From NCBI RefSeq assembly GCF_949987515.2, contig NC_082689.1, positions 3,600,001 to 3,664,000 on the forward strand: 64,000 nucleotides of DNA, in the 5' to 3' direction. This document shows, in pieces, positions 58,485 through 64,000 of the stretch. Origin of the DNA: Delphinus delphis (taxonomy: Eukaryota; Chordata; Mammalia; Artiodactyla; Delphinidae). How positions within the stretch are numbered: position 1 is the first letter of the stretch; each line of letters opens with the position of its first letter. A program made the position numbers and the translations under genes. The notes below the pieces were generated by a model that was given only the letters and a program-made list of their open reading frames with translations, did no database searches and was not told where the DNA came from.

Positions 58485-59544
58485 ACTGGTGTGCAATGAT
58501 TTCATACAGAAAGATTGGATACATTAAGCAAGAAATGGACTCGCTGTCTCTCAAAATGATTAATGCTGTAATGACACAGGTGATGGTGTTGGCAAAGGGA
58601 GGGGACATGCATGGTCTCCTAGGAAGACTGATGAGATGGATGGGGGGTGGGTGGGGCTGCAGTGCCCATGGTGATGCTGGCTGCTCGGCATATGCTCCGT
58701 GGCCTTATGTCCAGTGCCATCGTCGGTGCCAACTCCAGGAATAGAGAGGAGGGCACAGTGGCTGTGTGACAGAGGGCTGGGCAAGGGGGACGTGGTGGCA
58801 GGAAGTGAGATCAGGCACTGTACCAGCAATTGTGTCCTCAAGAGAAGGCCACAGAGGATCATGCTTTGGGAGAAGGGGAGGTTTTGTCTGTTGCATTCAG
58901 ATGAGATGCAGATTCGAATTATCCTTGTAAAGTGACTGCCTGCCTTACGCTTGGCTGAGCCCCAGGGTGACCTCTTCCAACCGCCCATGCTTCTCCCTAC
59001 ACCCCTTAACTCCTTCAGCTCTTGTCTTTGTCCTCAGAGGGAACGCTTCACATTTCAGCCTAGTAAGTTGAAAATCATTCCCAAGGCAGCGGTGACCCTT
59101 CTCTGGTGCTGTGATGCTCATTCTGCTTGATCTAGGTTCACAGGTTCTGTTTTTCTAGCCTTGTATTATCTGTATAATTTCCCTGGAACATTCCATCAGG
59201 TTGGCTCAACTTTATATTTAGGAAAACAGAATGAACAAAGCAACCTAGTATCAGAAGTTTTATGACAGCAACTTGAAAGTATACTGCCTATGCCATATAG
59301 CATGACGTTTCTATAAAATAATGAATGTTCATCTCAGGGCAAGTAATGAACAAAATTGGGTCTGCGCTAGCATGTCTGATGGTTATATTGCTGTTCTCTT
59401 TAGGGATTCATAGTAAACCAAGAAATTGTGAGAAAAACAACCGCATACACAAAAATTAATACAAACAAAAATATACAACACGCCCTAGGAATGAAAGCGT
59501 ATGCCGATTTGATCATTTTCCAGCTCAACACAGCATCTTGCTTA

Positions 59545-59850
59545 TTTTTTTATTTAAACTTTTTAATGGAAGTATAGTTAATTTACAATGTTGTGTTAAT
59601 TTCTGCTGTACAGTAAAGTGATTCACTTATACATATATACGTTTTTTAATATTCTTTTCCATTATGGTTTATCACAGGTTATTGAATATGGTTCTCTGTG
59701 CTATACAGCAGGACCTTGTTATGTATCCATCCTGTATATGATAGCTTACATCTGATAACCCCCAACCTCCCACTCCATCCCTGCCCCAGCCACCCCCTCA
59801 GCCGGGGGCAACCACAAGTCTGTTCTCTCTGTCTGTCTATTTCGTAGGTA
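59545..59850 (-). mobile_element. LINE-1 3' end, minus strand
   Basis: T-rich start, GGAAGTATAGTTAATTTACA, then TATACAGCAGGACCTTGTTA; the antisense L1 3' UTR of an intermediate-age copy. Confidence 0.82.
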
Positions 59851-60342
59851 GCTTCACTTGACACAGCATCTGGTTGAGCGGCTGCTTTCTTATAACGAGC
59901 GTAGCTGTTAACTGATCTCAGTTTTTGGTGTATGTGTTTCAGTTGGTCAATTTTTATAATTAGAGCATTATTTAAATATTTTATCTTTACTATTTATTAT
60001 GAACAAAAAGTATTATTATTATGACAATATTTATTTCTGTTTCTTTGCTCTCTTCCAGCTTTTATAAATTGAAACTAAGATTTCAGGTGTATTTATAGTA
60101 CAATAGAGGCTTCATTTTTAATAATTCTATTTTTTATATGCTGTTCAATGTCTTTCTGTGGCGCAGATCCTAAAAGGAAGGAATTTAGTATATGCAATGC
60201 TATATGGAATATGTAAAAGCCACTGCATGCATTTTGGTGAGATAGCAAATTTTGTATAGCGCATGGAGTTATGTCTTTGTCTATTTTAGATAGCAGGAGA
60301 AAATATGTATGAGTTGAAATAATATTTAATATGTTTTAACAG

Positions 60343-60884
60343 AAATGTTCCGAATAATGTTACTTCAAGTCCTACATCTAAACCAGTGACCACAGCAAAG
60401 CCAGTGACCACCACCACCAAACCAATAACAGTGGTAAGCCTGCCGGCCTCAAAGCCAGCTTCCACGAGACCTGTGGCCGAGAGATCCGTGGCTGGGAGAC
60501 CCATGGCCACCAAGCCTGAGGCTGTCAAGTCCACGGCCACCAAACCTGAGGCCGCCAAGCCCGAGGCCTCCAAGCCCTTGGCCAAGCCAGTGGCCACCAA
60601 GCCCGAGGTCGCCAAGCCTGTGACCACCAAGCTTGTGGCCGCCAAGCCCGAGGCCACCAAGCCCGAAGTTGCCAAGCCCGTGGCCACCAAGCCTGAGGCC
60701 ACCAAGCCGGAGGTTTCGAAGACAGCCACAGTCAGACCTGCACTGGCCGCGAGGCCCGCAGCAGCAAAGCCGGCCCCTGCCAGACCCCCTGCTGCTGCCA
60801 AATCCATGGCCGCAAAGCCCGAGGCCCCCAGGCCCCAGGCAGCCAAACTGGCCGCCACCAGGCCAGCCACTGCTAAGCCCATGG
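60343..60884 (+). CDS. COL6A3: COL6A3 exon 40: C3 Lys/Pro-rich linker with tandem KPxxx repeats
   Basis: A 542-nt exon, phase 2 in and 1 out, acceptor aacag and donor gtaaga, residues about 2855-3036. It starts [18 protein letters not shown], then a Thr/Pro-rich stretch, then a 15-nt tandem repeat encoding Lys-Pro-x-x-x ([15 protein letters not shown] and variants; about 14 units) followed by Ala/Pro/Lys-rich sequence. It is low-complexity, very GC-rich and probably unstructured. The human C3 as I remember it is about 45 residues shorter and lacks the KPEAx run, so the repeat seems expanded. O-glycosylation of the Thr/Pro part is likely by composition. Confidence 0.95.
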
Positions 60885-62267
60885 GTAAGAAAGCCACCTA
60901 CCTGGGATGCCTCATTTACTGTGTCCAGGGCTTGTCCCTTGAAGCCTGTTTGCAAAGCAATCCAGACACGGTCCTTGATCTGCAATCTGACATCTAGATG
61001 ATGTATTTTGCAAGGTGCTGGTTTGAGCATGGAATTACCAAAACATCCCTTTTTATCTATATTAGAAAGTAATCTTTCTCTCCCCCCCCCGCCCCCCGCC
61101 CGCCGTGAGGCTGGTGAGTTCCAAGCAAAGAGCAGGTGAAATACCCACCCCTCCGCCGCCTCTGCTGCCCGTTTTCCCACTCCCCACCCCAGCCCCAAAC
61201 CCCCATCGGGGCAAGCATGGGAGCGGCTCATTCTCTCAGGGGTGTCAGTGGGCGGCCACCACCCACCTCTCCTGGAAATGCAACTGTCTTCAGTTAAAGG
61301 GATGAGTGCTAAGTAGACGTAGGGTTTTAGACCCCGTCGAGGGAGTGAGAGAGAGAGAGAGAGAGAACGCCTGCTGTCAGCTCGTAAATGGTGACGCTTA
61401 TGCTTCTATGCTATAGTTCTGGAGCCAGACCCGCCTCCCTTAGAGTATGACTCCCGAAGGTCTGGATGGAGCTTTGTAATTGCAGAAGGCTTGTCCCCGC
61501 TGGGAAGCACGTACCCATAGAGAAGAGGCCCAAGCCTCGTGCTGTGGCAACATTGGGGCGTTGCGTTTAGCAAATTGAAAAGTTAGAGCCCAGACGATTG
61601 TTCTGTCCCCACAGACCAAACTACGTGCTGGTACTGCCCCTGGGAAGAATGCATTCCAGGCTGGATTAGATAGGGGGGTTGGGGGTTGGTGGGCTTAATG
61701 GGACTCAGACTGTGCTATTTTATTTTTCCCACAAAGAAGATGCTAGAAGTTCCTATAGAGTCACAAACTGTATGGAAAAGTGAAGGCAGGATGTATGTGC
61801 TCCTGAGAAAATGGAGATTATCTTCATTTTATGAAGAGAGAGAAGCAGGGATTCCTTGAAAGAATTTCATGTCATACCCTAAAGTTCCATGACGTATATT
61901 TAATATATTTTAAATTAGGGGCCTCGTTCTGTCTTGAACGCTTCAGATTAAGCACCCCGAACCACACAGTTTCAAAGTATTTCCTTAATAAGAGAGATTT
62001 TCAACAGGAAAAAAAAGGGTAATCGTGTACCTGGCCGATGAACAATGAGATTTTTGATTACTGTGAATTTCACGTTTCACATATGCTGGTGGGTTACAAG
62101 ATCAGTATTTCTCTGGAGCTTGAAAGAGAAGCTAATTGTTTGCCTCACCTAAATTTCAGATCGACCGTGCACTGGTATATCTCTTTTAGAGTTCATCTCC
62201 GGCCTGTGTGTTACAGTCATTTAGGGTTTTATTTTCTGTCTCCTGCTCTCAGCACTCCATCTTGCAG
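60885..62267 (+). other. Intron 40
   Basis: 1,383 bases with a C-rich tract (61081-61103) and a (GA)n tract (61346-61366). No gene or transposon recognised. Confidence 0.85.
61346..61366. repeat. (GA)n simple repeat
   Basis: An approximately 21-bp run of GA dinucleotides. Confidence 0.9.
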
Positions 62268-62531
62268 TTAAGGCACCCCGAGAGGTCCACGCGTCTGAAA
62301 TCACAGAGAACAGTGTCAAACTCCACTGGGAGAGGCCCGAGCCCCCCAGCCCTTATTTATACAACCTCACCATCACCTCGGCCCACGATCAGTCCCCAGT
62401 TCTGAAGCAGAACCTCACGGTCACAGACCACGTCATCGGGGGCCTGCTCCCTGGGCAGACGTACCATGTCACGGTGATCTGTTACCTAAGGTCTCAGGTC
62501 AGAGCCATCTACCAAGGCAGTTTCAGTACAA
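62268..62531 (+). CDS. COL6A3: COL6A3 exon 41: fibronectin type III domain (C4)
   Basis: A 264-nt exon, phase 1-1, acceptor tgcag and donor gtaagt, residues about 3036-3124. [20 protein letters not shown] then WERPE is the FN3 N-terminal strand pair with its conserved Trp; [16 protein letters not shown] carries the L-x-P-G-x-x-Y-x-V signature. NLT occurs twice as a sequon. One complete FN3 of about 88 residues. Confidence 0.97.
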
Positions 62532-63565
62532 GTAAGTGCACTGTCGGTTTAAGGAAGGTTGGTACCTATCTTTGCGTGGGATAGCCAATGGCGCCATAAA
62601 GGGAACAGTGCTTATTCACTGACCTTTTTCTGAAACAGCAACAAGGTTAAAGCGAAATCCTGTGTGTTTCGGTTGCACCCAACTTGATAACTTAACGAAA
62701 TGGAAAATGGGTTCGTTGTGAACTGTTGTCCTGCCTTGGGGGTCCTGGGCTACTTGATGCAGGAAATCAGATCCGTGTGGCCCGAGTGCAGCCCCTTCCC
62801 AGGGAGAAAGAAATACGGCCATGGAACCTGGCTGGGTCTCGGCTGCCCACCATGTCCCGTGTCGGAAGCATGTTTCCATGGTCAGTGAACAGAAAACACC
62901 ACTGAGTCATGGCTCCTTAGGGAGTCTCATCCCAGGGGCCACGGGATGTCCACAGGCACAGTCGAAAGGGCACCAGCTTTTCCCTCCCCTGGTCTCATCG
63001 TGCTCAGGCTCTGCCCTCTGCTGTGTTGGCCCTGTGGCTCCTTTGCTGCCCCGAGTCCTGGCCTGCATGATTTCCCAGCCCCGTCCCCAAGTTCTCCTGG
63101 ACCCTCACCCCCACCCCTGACTCTTCTCGACCCCCTGCTGTTCCTGGGACGTGGAGGGGAGGCTCCCATTCTTTTTTCTTGGGCCAGAGTTATTCATATC
63201 AAGGAACTATGACTGAGGAAAGGCAATTCCCATCAGTTACCATACAACCCATGAAGGTTTGAGTCCAAAGACCCTTCAACCCCAGGGCTCTGCTTCCTTG
63301 GAAGGAAGCAGAAGATGTTATGTGGAAAAATGGGAGGATCTCTTCCAGGTTCAGAAATTTCCTCCGTTTGCTCGTTGAGATGAATCAAACGTGCAGACAA
63401 CAGACATACGCAGTGTGTGTGGAGACTTCTTGGGTCTCTACGTTTCAGTGGCCCCTCCTTACATAAGACATGACCCAGAACGGCAAGCCTGCCTCAGTCT
63501 CATAGGGTTCCTAAGCCTTTCATTTTCTGAGTTACCTATTAGTGGTGTATCTTTTTCTTTTATAG
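62532..63565 (+). other. Intron 41
   Basis: 1,034 bases; nothing recognised. Confidence 0.85.
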
Positions 63566-63664
63566 AGAAAATTCAGCCTCCATCTCCGCAAACGGCGAGG
63601 TCAGCTTCTAGTTCAACCATCAATCTAGTGGTGACCGCAGAACGGCTGGCTGGGAGTAAAACAG
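63566..63664 (+). CDS. COL6A3: COL6A3 exon 42: linker to the C5 Kunitz domain
   Basis: A 99-nt exon, phase 1-1, acceptor tatag and donor gtgagc, residues about 3124-3157. KKIQPPSPQTARSASSSTIN and on to LAGSKT is a Pro/Ser-rich linker. The next residues in human are the start of the Kunitz domain (D-I-C-K), which would be encoded right of the window. Cleavage between C4 and C5 releases endotrophin in other mammals. Confidence 0.95.
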
Positions 63665-64000
63665 GTGAGCTGTGAAACTATCAGGTCCACTGCAGCACTA
63701 AGAAAGCATTCTTCTGAACAGTTTAATCTGCTGGGGTTCTAATTCTCAGACCAGGAGAGACTTGTATGGAGAAAGTTTCAAAGTGGCTCTGTGTGGCCCC
63801 TCCTGGGCTTATTCCGCACATTCCAAGTTGCCTGTCCCCAGGATCTTAGAAAAAGTTGAATGAGGGCTGCTTTGGGAGCCGTAGCCAGGAACTCATGTGT
63901 CCCTTAGTCATTTCCCTGGTGCCTCATCTTGGGACTCGAGTTGATTTGTGGCGTGTGATGCAGCGAAGCATGAGATTTCATCCACTTGGTGATTTAATCT
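63665..64000 (+). other. Intron 42 (partial)
   Basis: 336 bases to the window end; nothing recognised. The Kunitz exon is not reached. Confidence 0.85.

Larger units (their letters stand above)
57858..60342 (+). other. Intron 39
   Basis: 2,485 bases with an LTR remnant (58009-58484) and an antisense L1 3' end (59545-59850). The 300 bases before exon 40 are AT-rich and unique. Confidence 0.8.
6389..63664 (+). other. COL6A3: COL6A3 gene, exons 2-42 (collagen VI alpha-3 chain)
   Basis: Gene-level entry. Forty-one coding exons join in one frame: signal peptide, ten VWA domains (N10-N1), a 336-residue collagen helix, VWA domains C1-C2, a Lys/Pro-rich C3 linker, an FN3 domain (C4) and the linker towards the Kunitz domain. 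This order is specific to collagen VI alpha-3; alpha-1 and alpha-2 have one N-terminal VWA, and alpha-4/5/6 lack the C3-C4-C5 tail. All junctions are GT-AG and phases agree throughout. The translation matches my memory of human COL6A3 closely over its length. Non-coding exon 1 and exons 43-44 are outside the window. The product is a secreted matrix protein that assembles with alpha-1 and alpha-2 into microfibrils; in humans, mutations cause Ullrich and Bethlem myopathies. Confidence 0.98.

Noticed and set aside
60286..60897. A 203-codon frame on the minus strand opposite exon 40, rich in Gly/Ala/Leu/Val
   Set aside because: It is the complement of the GC-rich KPxxx repeat; periodic sequence keeps several frames open. 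No promoter or splice evidence.
1..64000. Bacterial or phage-type systems, CRISPR arrays, RNA genes
   Set aside because: The window is a spliced vertebrate gene with mammalian repeats. The only regular arrays are simple satellites and the KPxxx coding repeat. tRNA-like boxes belong to the SINEs.

Overview
The window is one vertebrate gene seen almost end to end: COL6A3, which encodes the alpha-3 chain of collagen VI, on the + strand. Forty-one protein-coding exons can be placed with GT-AG junctions and continuous phase. They encode about 3,157 residues (9,469 coding bases) with no stop or frameshift. I recognise the gene from the translated domains. Exon numbers below follow the 44-exon human scheme: the signal-peptide exon is exon 2 and the last exon here is exon 42. 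Non-coding exon 1 should lie left of the window. Exons 43-44 (Kunitz/C5 domain, the source of endotrophin, and the 3' end) should lie to the right.

Organism: a cetacean (whale or dolphin) is the best guess. Two tRNA-derived CHR-type SINEs with clear target-site duplications are of the form abundant in whales. A third SINE is a related cetartiodactyl type, and the young L1 3' ends are of the cetartiodactyl/cetacean type. I saw no BovB or Bov-tA, which argues against a ruminant. This rests on remembered repeat consensus sequences, not on a search.

Layout: 1-6388 is intron 1, with a minisatellite, a nested pair of antisense L1s and a small copied segment. Exon 2 (6389-6506) carries the start codon and signal peptide. 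Exons 3-11 (8026-32208) each encode one von Willebrand A domain, N10 to N2, and all are phase 1-1. Exons 12-14 (32851-35506) encode N1. Exons 15-33 (37073-52718) encode a 336-residue Gly-X-Y triple helix with two interruptions, five RGD motifs and a cysteine at helix position 50. Exons 34-35 (one only 12 nt) make a Cys-rich junction. Exons 36-38 (53049-56561) encode C1 and C2, and exon 39 the C2 tail. Exon 40 (60343-60884) is an expanded Lys/Pro-rich C3 linker, exon 41 a fibronectin III domain (C4), and exon 42 the linker to C5.

How the parts work: the chain is secreted, its short helix pairs with the alpha-1 and alpha-2 chains, and the N-terminal A-domain array and C-terminal domains drive assembly into dimers, tetramers and beaded microfibrils in the pericellular matrix. 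The introns hold ordinary mammalian repeats (L1, L2, MIR, CHR SINEs, LTR remnants, simple repeats). I found no second gene, RNA gene, CRISPR or previously undescribed system. The most notable points are the expanded C3 repeat, a coding-like island in intron 3, and a templated 150-bp copy inside an old L1.
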